Shown here: positions 45,873-52,703 of the stretch, one piece after another
Numbering within the stretch: position 1 is the first letter of the stretch
How the letters are laid out: every line of letters starts with the position of its first letter
DNA from: Actinoallomurus sp963850195
GTDB taxonomy: Bacteria; Actinomycetota; Actinomycetes; Streptosporangiales; Streptosporangiaceae
Length of the DNA: 64,000 nucleotides
NCBI GenBank assembly: GCA_963850195.1
Contig: CAWKKD010000005.1
Location: forward strand, 1,116,001 to 1,180,000
Reading direction: 5' to 3'
The notes under the pieces: model-generated
The model's database searches: none
What the model saw: the letters and a program-made list of their open reading frames with translations, nothing else
Told to the model about the DNA's origin: nothing
Position numbers and translations under genes: made by a program

Positions 45873-46993
45873 GCACGGTACGGCCGGAACGCCTCGCGAA
45901 CCTCCGCGACGAACGTCTCCGGCGACTCCAGAGCGAGGAAGTGACCGCCCTCCTCGAGCCGCCGTACGCGGGTCAGCGCCGGGTATCCGCGGCGCAGCCA
46001 CGAGTCGGGGGGCGTGGGTAGCGCCGGCTCGTTCGGGACGATCACGGACGCCGGAACCTCGACCACGTCGCCCGGCCCGACCGGCGCCGAACCGTCGGCG
46101 TACAGCCGCAGCGAGGTTCCGAAGCTCCGCGTGACCCAGTAGATCATCACGGTGGTGATCAGGTCGTCGGCGGACATCGTGCCCCGCGTGGCCGGATCGC
46201 TCCAGGTCAGGAACTTCTCCAGGATCCACGCGGCGAGCCCGAGCGGCGAGTCCTCCAGGCCGAGGGCCAGCGTCCGCGGCCGGGTCCGCGCCACGTGGGC
46301 GTACGCCCCGAGCTCGCGGTGCCAGGTGCGGTCATCGGCGAGGTACGCCTCCTCGTCGGGCGTGAGACGGCTCCGGTCCTGGGGTTTGAACCAGTTCGCG
46401 GTCTGGATCGCACGTACGGAGCCGGCGTGGCGCATGCCGAGCCGGTTGACCACGCCGCCGCCGATGTCATCGCCGTGCGCGACGTAGTGGCGGTGGCCGA
46501 GGTGCTCGGTCATCAGCCGGTCGAACAGACCCGCGATCATGAACCGATCCACCGGCCGGTCGGCACACGAGTCGGAGAACCCGTAGCCGGGCAGGGTCGG
46601 CAGCACGACCGTGAACGCGTCCTCGGGGTCGCCGCCGTACGCCGCCGGGTCGGTCAGGCGGTCCAGTACGCCGAGGTACTCCACGAACGAGCTCGGCCAG
46701 CCGTTCGTCAGCAGCAGCGGCAGCGGGTCCGTGCCGGTGCCGCGCACGTGGATGTAGTGGATCCCCACGCCGTCGATCACGGTCCGATGGTGCGGCAGGG
46801 CGTTGAGGCGGCGCTCGGTCTCCCGCCAGTCGTACCCGTCGCGCCAGTACGCGACGAACTCCTCGATCCGCGCGATCGTCTCCGGATCCTCGGCCCCGCC
46901 GAGAACGCGCGGCGACGGCACGCGGGCGCGCTCGAGCCGTGCCGCGAGGTCGTCGAGCGCCGCGTCGGGGACCTCGATGCGGAACGTGGCCAT
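45821..46993 (-). CDS. epoxide hydrolase family protein (alpha/beta hydrolase with EHN domain)
   Basis: The 390-residue protein has an N-terminal epoxide hydrolase (EHN) domain, FRIEVPDAALDDLAARLERA to about residue 90, then an alpha/beta hydrolase core. The oxyanion segment is LTNGWPSSF (NGWP instead of the usual HGWP), the nucleophile elbow is VAHGDDIGGGV with Asp at about 175-176, and the C-terminal His is in EEGGHFLALESP. It is divergent from the CGNR regulator gene, and a palindrome covers its putative -10 region, so it is probably controlled by that regulator. The substrate is unknown. The TAG stop lies inside the convergent ybaK gene. Confidence 0.9.
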   Translation of the reverse strand: MATFRIEVPDAALDDLAARLERARVPSPRVLGGAEDPETIARIEEFVAYWRDGYDWRETERRLNALPHHRTVIDGVGIHYIHVRGTGTDPLPLLLTNGWPSSFVEYLGVLDRLTDPAAYGGDPEDAFTVVLPTLPGYGFSDSCADRPVDRFMIAGLFDRLMTEHLGHRHYVAHGDDIGGGVVNRLGMRHAGSVRAIQTANWFKPQDRSRLTPDEEAYLADDRTWHRELGAYAHVARTRPRTLALGLEDSPLGLAAWILEKFLTWSDPATRGTMSADDLITTVMIYWVTRSFGTSLRLYADGSAPVGPGDVVEVPASVIVPNEPALPTPPDSWLRRGYPALTRVRRLEEGGHFLALESPETFVAEVREAFRPYRAQPTSADVPPVIRSSSS

Positions 46994-47015
46994 GGAATAC
47001 CTCCGAAAAACGAGA

Positions 47016-47075
47016 GTTACGAACCAAGACGTTACGCTCGTAACAAGTGACGGGTCAACGGCATACGGATGTAAC
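47016..47075. promoter_or_regulatory. operator palindrome and promoter between epoxide hydrolase and CGNR gene
   Basis: A perfect inverted repeat GTTACG-CT-CGTAAC lies at 47031-47044. Further half sites are GTTACG at 47016-47021 and GTAAC at 47071-47075. On the minus strand TTGACC (47058-47053) and TAACGT (47034-47029), 18 bp apart, form a promoter for the hydrolase gene whose -10 overlaps the palindrome. The plus-strand half site sits next to the CGNR start, suggesting self-control. Confidence 0.6.
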
Positions 47076-47083
47076 ATCGGCGT

Positions 47084-47653
47084 ATGGAGTCCAGACCGGT
47101 GGCGCCCGGGCCACTGGCCCTGGTCGAGGCGTTCCTGCGGACCCGCAACGAGATCGGCGACGCCGCGGACCTCGACCGCTGGCGTACGCGCCACGGGCTG
47201 CCCGGCCCGGTGACCGAGGAGGCCTACCGGCGCGCCCTGCGGCTGCGCGAGGCGCTGCGGTCGCTGGCGCTGGTCAACAACGGCGGACCGGCCGAGCCGC
47301 ACGCGGTCGCGCTGGTCAACGCCGAGATCGAGGCGTGCGGCCTGCGCCCGGAGATCGGCGCCGACGGCGCGTCCCTGCGCGTACGGCGGCCGGACGACGC
47401 CAAGGACCGGCCCGGCGACCGGCTGCTGGGGGCGGTGCTCGGCGCGGTGGCCGACGCGATGACCGGCGGGTCCTGGCCCCGGATGAAGGTGTGCGCGGCC
47501 GACGACTGCAACTACGCGTTCTATGACCACACGCGGAACCGGTCCGGCCGATGGTGCGACGTCGCGGGCTGCGGCGCCAACGCCCGGATGCGCGCGTACC
47601 GGCGCCGCAGACGCGACGGTCCGGCCCTGTCACCGGAGACGGACGGACCGTAA
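47084..47653 (+). CDS. CGNR zinc finger / ABATE domain transcriptional regulator
   Basis: The 189-residue protein has the ABATE-like N-terminal domain (ALVEAFLRTRNEIGDAADL, RALRLREALRSLALVNNGG) and the C-terminal CGNR-type zinc finger: MKVCAADDCNYAFYDHTRNR, then RWCDVAGCGANARMRAYRRR. The usual Cys-Gly-Asn-Arg reads Cys-Gly-Ala-Asn here, but all four zinc Cys are kept. Such proteins are stress- or ligand-linked regulators of nearby genes. The divergent epoxide hydrolase across a palindromic operator is the likely target. Confidence 0.88.
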   Translation: MESRPVAPGPLALVEAFLRTRNEIGDAADLDRWRTRHGLPGPVTEEAYRRALRLREALRSLALVNNGGPAEPHAVALVNAEIEACGLRPEIGADGASLRVRRPDDAKDRPGDRLLGAVLGAVADAMTGGSWPRMKVCAADDCNYAFYDHTRNRSGRWCDVAGCGANARMRAYRRRRRDGPALSPETDGP

Positions 47654-47727
47654 TCCCGTGCAGGTGCCGGGCGCGAAACGGGGTGATACAACGGTCACCT
47701 GAGACTCCAGCGCACCCCGGAGCGCCG

Positions 47728-48741
47728 ATGGCCGGACAGGAAAGTCTGCGCGCCGCCGCAGCACGCGACAGGGATTTCCTCGGTGTGGACATCGTCGCGA
47801 TGGCGCGTCTCATCGAGCAGCTCGACACCGCCTCGGCCACCATCACCGGATGGCTGCGGGCCAACGGCGCCCTGCCGCCGAGCGTGCCCCGCACCGGCGT
47901 ACGCCAGGCGGGCGCCGTACAGAGCTGGGTGAACGGCCAGTCCGGCATGCTGACCCGGCGCCGCAACTACGCCGTCACCCACCTCGGCGCGACCGCACCC
48001 GCGATGCCGCGCGTCGGCCCGGGCCGCCTCGGCCACCACACGACCGCGGTCGGCGCCGGCCGTGTCGGGAGGTTCACCGACGTACGCGCCGCGACCAGGG
48101 CCGGCGCCGTCGACGCCGCCGCGATCCGCAGGGCGGTCCGGGCCCACGAGCCGATCCCACCGGAGGTCTGGCGGCGCCTGGCGGCCGACGCCGACGACCC
48201 GGACCACGCACGCGGGCTCCACGCGCGGCTCGGCCCCGCCGGAGCGGCCGACCTGGTCTGGGCGGCGCTCGGCGACCGCGCCCACCTGACGGCCGTCGAG
48301 ACCTCCCTCGGCGTCGCGAGCCACCACCTGACCATGGACGAGGCCTGGCTGCGGCGGATGCTGGCCGAGGCGACACGCCTGGGCGTCCACGACGAGGTCG
48401 TGCGCGCCCTCGCGGACGCCGGGCTCGACCACCGCTCCACCGTCGCGCTGGGCCACCTCGGCCTCACCCACCCGCCACATGACTCCACGGCCGCGCGGGG
48501 CCGCACGCACCCGCCGCACGAGGCGATGCTCCGGCCCGCGGCGGCCGACCCGTACGCCGCCGTCGAGCTGTACGCCCGCCACCCCGAGGCGGTCCACGCG
48601 GCGCTCGCCGCCGGGCTCGGCTCCGAGGCGCTGGCGCTGCTGGTGACCACCGCGACGACCGCGACCGAGGCCGACCCCGACGCCGTTCGCGCCAATGCCG
48701 AGCGCCTCGCCGGGTTCCGCGCGGCCGGTGGCCTGACGTGA
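47728..48741 (+). CDS. hypothetical protein, WXG100-like N-terminal helical region
   Basis: I do not recognise a named family for this 337-residue protein. Residues 1-90 are predicted helical with GVDIVAMARLIEQLDTASAT and ITGWLRANG, reminiscent of an ESX/WXG100-type helical hairpin. The middle is Ala/Arg-rich and helical, and contains a short repeat around THPPHDS and THPPHEA. It is coupled by a GTGA overlap to a WXG-motif gene. Together they look like a secreted or cell-envelope pair related to type VII substrates, but no secretion genes are nearby. Confidence 0.6.
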   Translation: MAGQESLRAAAARDRDFLGVDIVAMARLIEQLDTASATITGWLRANGALPPSVPRTGVRQAGAVQSWVNGQSGMLTRRRNYAVTHLGATAPAMPRVGPGRLGHHTTAVGAGRVGRFTDVRAATRAGAVDAAAIRRAVRAHEPIPPEVWRRLAADADDPDHARGLHARLGPAGAADLVWAALGDRAHLTAVETSLGVASHHLTMDEAWLRRMLAEATRLGVHDEVVRALADAGLDHRSTVALGHLGLTHPPHDSTAARGRTHPPHEAMLRPAAADPYAAVELYARHPEAVHAALAAGLGSEALALLVTTATTATEADPDAVRANAERLAGFRAAGGLT

Positions 48742-49049
48742 ACCCCTACCCGCCGGCGCCCGGCACGCTGTGCCCGCCGTCCGACCCGCCTCCGCCCGGA
48801 TCGGGCCCCAACCCGGCCTACGCCGACCTCTACCACGCCTACCAGCAGGCCTTCGACGGCGCGGGCACGCTCGAACGCGCCCTCGACGCACCGGCGCGTA
48901 CGGCCGGTGACGCTTGGGCCGGACCCGCCGCGCGCTCGTGGCAGTCCGAACTCGACGCGCAACGCGGGCAGCTGAAGCGGGCGGCGGCGCAAATTCTGTG
49001 GGACATTTACGGCGCGCTGTCGAAGGTTCCGCCGTACGTTCCCAAGTGA
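48738..49049 (+). CDS. WXG100-like protein with Pro-rich N terminus
   Basis: The 103-residue protein starts with a Pro-rich segment (NPYPPAPGTL, then PPSDPPPPGSG), followed by a helical hairpin: YADLYHAYQQAFDGAGTLERAL, then GDAWAGPAARSWQSELDAQR with the Trp-x-Gly turn and a long helix RGQLKRAAAQILWDIYGAL. This matches the size and turn motif of type VII (ESX) WXG100 proteins. Its GTG overlaps the upstream stop codon (GTGA) and its stop codon overlaps the acetyltransferase GTG, so the three genes are translationally coupled. Confidence 0.68.
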   Translation: MNPYPPAPGTLCPPSDPPPPGSGPNPAYADLYHAYQQAFDGAGTLERALDAPARTAGDAWAGPAARSWQSELDAQRGQLKRAAAQILWDIYGALSKVPPYVPK

Positions 49050-49642
49050 GTGACGTGAGACCAGCATTCAGATCCCGCCGTCAGGCCACACCGCAGATCC
49101 GTGAGCTGGACCGTCGCGCGTTCGTCCGGCGCCTCGACGCGCTGCTGGCGACCTACGAGGCGGCGATGCTGCCGCCGGTCGGCCAGATGCCCGGACGGCG
49201 CACCATCATGGAGCGCCACGCGTCCTACCCGGGGTTCCGCGCCTTCGTCGCCGAACGGCGCCGCACCGTCGTCGGCTTCGCCTACGGCTTCCACGGCGAG
49301 TCGGGTCAGTGGTGGCACGACGTCGTACGCGGCGCGGTCACCGAGCTGGGCGGGGCCGCGCACGCCGCCGGCTGGCTCGACGACTCGTTCGAGGTCGCCG
49401 AGCTTCACGTGCACCCGGCCGCGCAGGGGAAGGGCCTCGGCCGCCTGCTGATCACGACCCTGTGCGACGGGCAGCCCGAACGCACGATGGTGCTGTCCAC
49501 GCTCGAGGGCCGGACCACCGCCCGGCACCTCTACCGCTCACTCGGCCTGACCGACCTGCTGACCGCCTTCCGGTTCCCCGGGGGCGGCCCGCTCTACGCG
49601 GTGATGGGCGTCGGCCTGCCGCTGAGTTCTCGACGGGAGTAG
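49046..49642 (+). CDS. GNAT family N-acetyltransferase
   Basis: This 198-residue protein has the GNAT core: VGFAYGFHGESGQWWHD, then EVAELHVHPAAQGKGLGRLLITTL with the acetyl-CoA pyrophosphate loop QGKGLGRL (about residues 132-139), and TTARHLYRSLGLTDL. The GTG at 49046 overlaps the stop codon of the WXG100-like gene, suggesting a common function; the substrate is unknown. Its last codons and stop lie inside a 49-bp direct repeat of the metF 3' end, which marks the left edge of an inserted segment. Confidence 0.85.
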   Translation: MSDVRPAFRSRRQATPQIRELDRRAFVRRLDALLATYEAAMLPPVGQMPGRRTIMERHASYPGFRAFVAERRRTVVGFAYGFHGESGQWWHDVVRGAVTELGGAAHAAGWLDDSFEVAELHVHPAAQGKGLGRLLITTLCDGQPERTMVLSTLEGRTTARHLYRSLGLTDLLTAFRFPGGGPLYAVMGVGLPLSSRRE

Positions 49643-49676
49643 ACCTCGCTCGTCGCCGTCGATTTGTTGAACGTGA
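49628..49676. repeat. left 49-bp direct repeat (copy of metF 3' end)
   Basis: This segment is identical at 47 of 49 positions to 51781-51829. It contains TCGACGGCGACGAGCG on the minus strand, the coding sequence for STATSEVYSR near the MetF C terminus. On the plus strand it also contains the last codons of the GNAT gene. It is the left flank of the inserted segment and may represent the original GNAT-metF junction. Confidence 0.8.
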
Positions 49677-49899
49677 GCTGATGCGCCGTCGCGCGGAGAC
49701 GGGCCTCTACTTCCAACCTCTGTAGCAGCGCAATGGAGCGGCATGGGAAAGCTCGTGGCAGACGGTGTGGATGGTGGTGATCAACCCCGTCCGCCAGGAG
49801 CCTTCCTTTATCTCAGGCCGAATCCGCCAATGATGAAAATCTCCAGGAATTCCGGACCGAGTACTGAACCTGCTCGTTTATGAGCTACCTAGCTCAGCC

Positions 49900-50505
49900 T
49901 TACGACAAACATTGTGCGGTTACCGTAACATCCTGAGCCACAGGAGTAAGGATTTGGGCTGAGAGGGCCGTACCAGCAGTGACAACCCCGGTGACAACGA
50001 GGCTCACGGGAACCGTGCCAGAAATGGTACCGAGTAGTGGTGTCGTCCCGGCTGGGCACCCCGCGGTGGTCACCGTACAGATGGCGATAGCACTTGCGGG
50101 GCAAGTCACTGCACCACTGGTCACGGTCGTAAGCGTAGCTGCTGGTCCAGTTGGGCCAGTAGGCCCGGTCGGGCCGGTAGGTCCTGTTGGGCCGGTGAGT
50201 CCTCTCGGGCCCTGGAAGCCTTGCGGGCCCTGGAAGCCTCGAGGGCCCCGCGGACCCTCATTTGCCAGGGCGGTCGCCAAGGCCACCCCGGTGCCGTCGT
50301 CGTCGTCTTCGAGCTGGATTGGTAGCCGAGCAGTGGTCTTCCCCGCGAGCTTTCCCGCGTAGGTCATTGATGCCTGATACTCCGTGCCCGCCAGCGCAGG
50401 TTCCGACATCAGAGCCAGCCCCCCGCCGAGCAGTGCGATACCGAGCGAGGTCTGGACAATTCTCCGGGAAAACAACCCCGCGGTTTCCTTATTGAGATAT
50501 CTCAA
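49900..50505 (-). CDS. secreted collagen-like protein
   Basis: The 201-residue protein has an N-terminal export signal (basic ETAGLFSRRI, hydrophobic GIALLGGGLALM, cleavage after EPALA) and a central Gly-x-y stretch of about 13 triplets, with GPRGPRGFQGPQGFQGPRG followed by five repeats of GPT. A C-terminal domain rich in Thr/Val with paired Cys (TCPASAIAICTV, GCPAG) could trimerise or anchor it. TTG at 50505 follows AGAGGG with 5-bp spacing. GC content is lower than that of neighbours, suggesting recent acquisition. Its function is unknown; surface adhesion is one option. Confidence 0.78.
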   Translation of the reverse strand: MRYLNKETAGLFSRRIVQTSLGIALLGGGLALMSEPALAGTEYQASMTYAGKLAGKTTARLPIQLEDDDDGTGVALATALANEGPRGPRGFQGPQGFQGPRGLTGPTGPTGPTGPTGPTGPAATLTTVTSGAVTCPASAIAICTVTTAGCPAGTTPLLGTISGTVPVSLVVTGVVTAGTALSAQILTPVAQDVTVTAQCLS

Positions 50506-50520
50506 CTTACCCTCTTTATC

Positions 50521-50751
50521 CTATATCGGCCTTAAGTGAAAGCTAACCTGCTTATCTTGCGGTCTGCCGTTCTGGACAGCTCTAGCAAAATACCCACCTG
50601 CACCAAATGCACGGTGCATCATTGCATCATAATCTGGTAAGTATGTATCCGGAACAATGTCCTGGATTTCCCTTAGTAGCCGAAGTTTGAGATGGCGTCC
50701 AGCGATTCCATGTCCTGCTCGCACGACCTGGCTTCGGGTAGCACCATGCAT
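50521..50751 (-). CDS. short hypothetical ORF
   Basis: A 76-codon frame upstream of the collagen-like gene and on the same strand contains REIQDIVPDTYLPDYDAMMH and GAGGYFARAVQNGRPQDK. Codon use is not GC-extreme and no ribosome-binding site is clear. It might be the tail of a gene truncated by rearrangement. No family was recognised. From 50752 to 51040 I see no gene. Confidence 0.25.
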   Translation of the reverse strand: MHGATRSQVVRAGHGIAGRHLKLRLLREIQDIVPDTYLPDYDAMMHRAFGAGGYFARAVQNGRPQDKQVSFHLRPI

Positions 50752-50887
50752 CTCCCGACACGCTTAGAGCCCGCACGAATAGGCGGGTCGACGGAGTCAT
50801 GGGACACATCGGAATACCGACGAACGGGGAGTCCTTCCCACCGCCGGAGAGACCTCGCATGCAGGATGCCCAAAACGGCGAAACGTC

Positions 50888-50910
50888 CCGCTAGCCGACT
50901 AGCCGACTAG
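50888..50910 (+). repeat. short 8-bp tandem repeat
   Basis: CTAGCCGA is repeated almost three times. It lies in the gene-poor middle of the inserted segment and has no obvious role. Confidence 0.6.
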
Positions 50911-51040
50911 CCGGCGCGGGGCATCGTTCCGCCGGCGCTTCGGTCGCCGGGGAGCGCGCGACAGGCGGACCGCTACGCGCACCATGGCCCGGCGACCCGA
51001 GGGAGCGCGGGCGGGTCACCGCGCCCTCGGCTCCGGCCAG

Positions 51041-51241
51041 CTAGGGGATCGAACTGCCGGGAGCATCCACAGGGTTGTGTTCTTCTGACCCGGCCCGGTG
51101 GGGACCGGCGGTCCCGTCGCGCTGGGCGAGGATCTCGCGCGCCTCGGTCGGATACCCCTCGAGCAGGTCTTGTCGCTGGCTCAGCTCGCGGTGACGGTTC
51201 GGGTAGCCGACGATCTCAAGCTCGTTGAGCGTCTGGCGCAT
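51041..51241 (-). CDS. short hypothetical protein, coiled-coil-like
   Basis: The 66-codon frame begins MRQTLNELEIVGYPNRHREL and continues with a charged, helix-prone sequence (SQRQDLLEGYPTEAREILAQ). The frame is open for 17 more codons upstream (ADIENALRDM) without another start, so the true gene may be truncated. It lies inside the inserted segment next to the primase remnant, and I do not recognise it. Confidence 0.3.
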   Translation of the reverse strand: MRQTLNELEIVGYPNRHRELSQRQDLLEGYPTEAREILAQRDGTAGPHRAGSEEHNPVDAPGSSIP

Positions 51242-51365
51242 GTCACGGAGCGCGTTCTCAATATCCGCGGTGGATGAAAGCTCCCCCGGAGTTGGAGCCG
51301 CTGTTCACTGCTGGGCCGCCAAGGAAGAGGTCTCTTCTCGTGCGTCATGTCGCCCGGCAACCGGT

Positions 51366-51560
51366 GAAGACTTTCTGGCTGTCCTGGCTGAGCGTGCGGG
51401 TGAGCCGCTCGCGCCGCTGTATGACACCTACACCGTCATCACGGGTCCTGCGGGCATCACCTGTACTTCACCGCCCCCGACGGCGTCCGCCTGGGCAACA
51501 CCACCGGGGAGTGGGGGTGGCTGGTCGGCACCCGCGCACGGTGGCAACGTGCCGAACCCC
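51366..51560 (+). pseudogene. frameshifted remnant of a bifunctional DNA primase/polymerase
   Basis: In one frame EDFLAVLAERAGEPLAPLYD runs into TYTVITGPAG. A shift to the next frame then gives HLYFTAPDGVRLGNTTGE and WGWLVGTRA, and a further shift gives AHGGNVPNPGS. Read together these follow the order of the prim-pol N-terminal domain (TxTGxGGxHLYF, then GVRLxN, then GWLVDTRAxGGYVVxPGS). Frameshifts and the missing rest of the domain mark it as dead. Such genes replicate pSAM2-like integrative elements, which supports the mobile origin of this segment. Confidence 0.5.
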
Positions 51561-51743
51561 GGCAGCGGTCGCAGACATCGCCGCTCTGTTTCCGCGCCAC
51601 TCGGAAGGCCGTGGATGGCGTGTTCGCGCACACCGGTTCGATGTCAGACGGCCCAGGGTTCGTCGAGGGGAGGTTCGGGCCGACGGTTCGCCGGACCGTC
51701 GGCCCAAGCGCCGGATGTGCCCGGCTAGTGGACTGAGCAGCGC

Positions 51744-52655
51744 TTACGGCACCAACTGGTGGCTGCGGCTCCCGTTGATCTCTAGACGGGAGTAGACCTC
51801 GCTCGTCGCCGTCGACTTGTTGAACGTGATGAAGTGGATGCCCGGCGCGCCCTCGGCGAGCAGCGTGCGGCACAGGTCGGCCGCCTGGTCGATGCCGAGC
51901 CGCCGTACGGCCTCGGGGTCGTCGCCGATCCGCTCGAACTCCGCCGCGAGGTCCGCGGGGAACGGCGCCCCGGACAGCTGCTCGGAGCGTTCGATCGTGC
52001 TGAGCTGGGTGACCGGCATGATCCCGGGGATGATCGGCACATCGCAGCCGAGCGCGGCGACGCGGTCGCGCAGCCGGAGGTAGTCCTCCGCCCGGAAGAA
52101 CATCTGGGTGATCGCGTAGTCCGCCCCGGCCTGGCATTTGCGCACAAAGTGATGTGCGTCACTCTCGATGTCGGGTGACCGCGGATGCTTGTACGGGAAC
52201 GCCGCGACGCCGACGCTGAAGTCGCCGGACGACTTGATCAGCCGCACCAGGTCCTCGGCGTACTCGACGCCCTCCGGGTGCTTGATCCACTCCCCCATCG
52301 GGTCGCCCGGCGGGTCGCCGCGCAGCGCGAGCAGGTCACGTACGCCGACCGCCGCGAACCTGCCGATGAGCTGCCGCAACTCGCGCATCGAGTGATCCAC
52401 CGCGGTGAAGTGCGCGACGGGCGTGAGGGTGGTGTCGGTCGCGATCCGCTCGACGATGTCGACGGTAAGGTCGCGCGTGCCGCCACCGGCCCCGTACGTC
52501 ACCGAGACGAACGTCGGTCGCAGCACCTCGAGCCGGCGGATGGCCTGCCAGAGGTTGCGCGCCCCCTGCTCGGTCTTCGGCGGGGAGAATTCGAAGGAGA
52601 ACGTCGTCTCGCCGGCGGCCAGGACGTCCCGGATGGTCCGGGGTGCGGATTTCAT
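51744..52655 (-). CDS. metF: methylenetetrahydrofolate reductase
   Basis: MetF makes 5-methyl-THF for methionine synthesis. The 303-residue FAD-binding TIM barrel has TTFSFEFSPPKTEQGARNL with the catalytic Glu, VSVTYGAGGGTRDLT, RDLLALRGDPPGD with the conserved Asp, HFVRKCQAGADYAITQMFF and APGIHFITFNKSTATSEVYS. The final residues (LEINGSRSHQLVP) lie beyond a 49-bp repeat and are unlike the usual MetF end, so the natural C terminus was probably altered by the insertion downstream. The start ATG at 52655 has a weak GGTGGG. Otherwise full length. Confidence 0.94.
   Translation of the reverse strand: MKSAPRTIRDVLAAGETTFSFEFSPPKTEQGARNLWQAIRRLEVLRPTFVSVTYGAGGGTRDLTVDIVERIATDTTLTPVAHFTAVDHSMRELRQLIGRFAAVGVRDLLALRGDPPGDPMGEWIKHPEGVEYAEDLVRLIKSSGDFSVGVAAFPYKHPRSPDIESDAHHFVRKCQAGADYAITQMFFRAEDYLRLRDRVAALGCDVPIIPGIMPVTQLSTIERSEQLSGAPFPADLAAEFERIGDDPEAVRRLGIDQAADLCRTLLAEGAPGIHFITFNKSTATSEVYSRLEINGSRSHQLVP
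51781..51829. repeat. right 49-bp direct repeat within metF 3' end
   Basis: This is the copy inside the intact metF gene, differing from 49628-49676 at two positions. It marks the right edge of the inserted segment. Confidence 0.8.
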
Positions 52656-52703
52656 GCCCACCAGGGTAACGGTGTGGTCCTTGAGGACTACTAGTCTCTG
52701 GGC

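Larger units (their letters stand above)
49628..51829. mobile_element. remnant of an integrated element inserted at the metF 3' end
   Basis: The segment is bounded by 49-bp near-identical direct repeats made from the end of metF, the arrangement left by site-specific integration at a gene 3' end. Inside are a collagen-like secreted-protein gene, small unrecognised frames, an AT-richer stretch (50500-50700) and a frameshifted primase/polymerase remnant typical of actinomycete integrative and conjugative elements. No integrase, excisionase or transfer gene is left. Integration by an element, followed by decay, is the simplest reading; a simple duplication with insertion is the alternative. Confidence 0.45.

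Noticed and set aside
48914..49045. Extended N terminus for the GNAT gene
   Set aside because: This extension lies within the WXG100-like gene in another frame; the GTG at 49046 with the GTGA overlap explains the data better.
50521..51330. Search for an integrase or excisionase within the inserted segment
   Set aside because: No tyrosine or serine recombinase motif was found in any frame; only short unrecognised frames are present, so no such gene is claimed.
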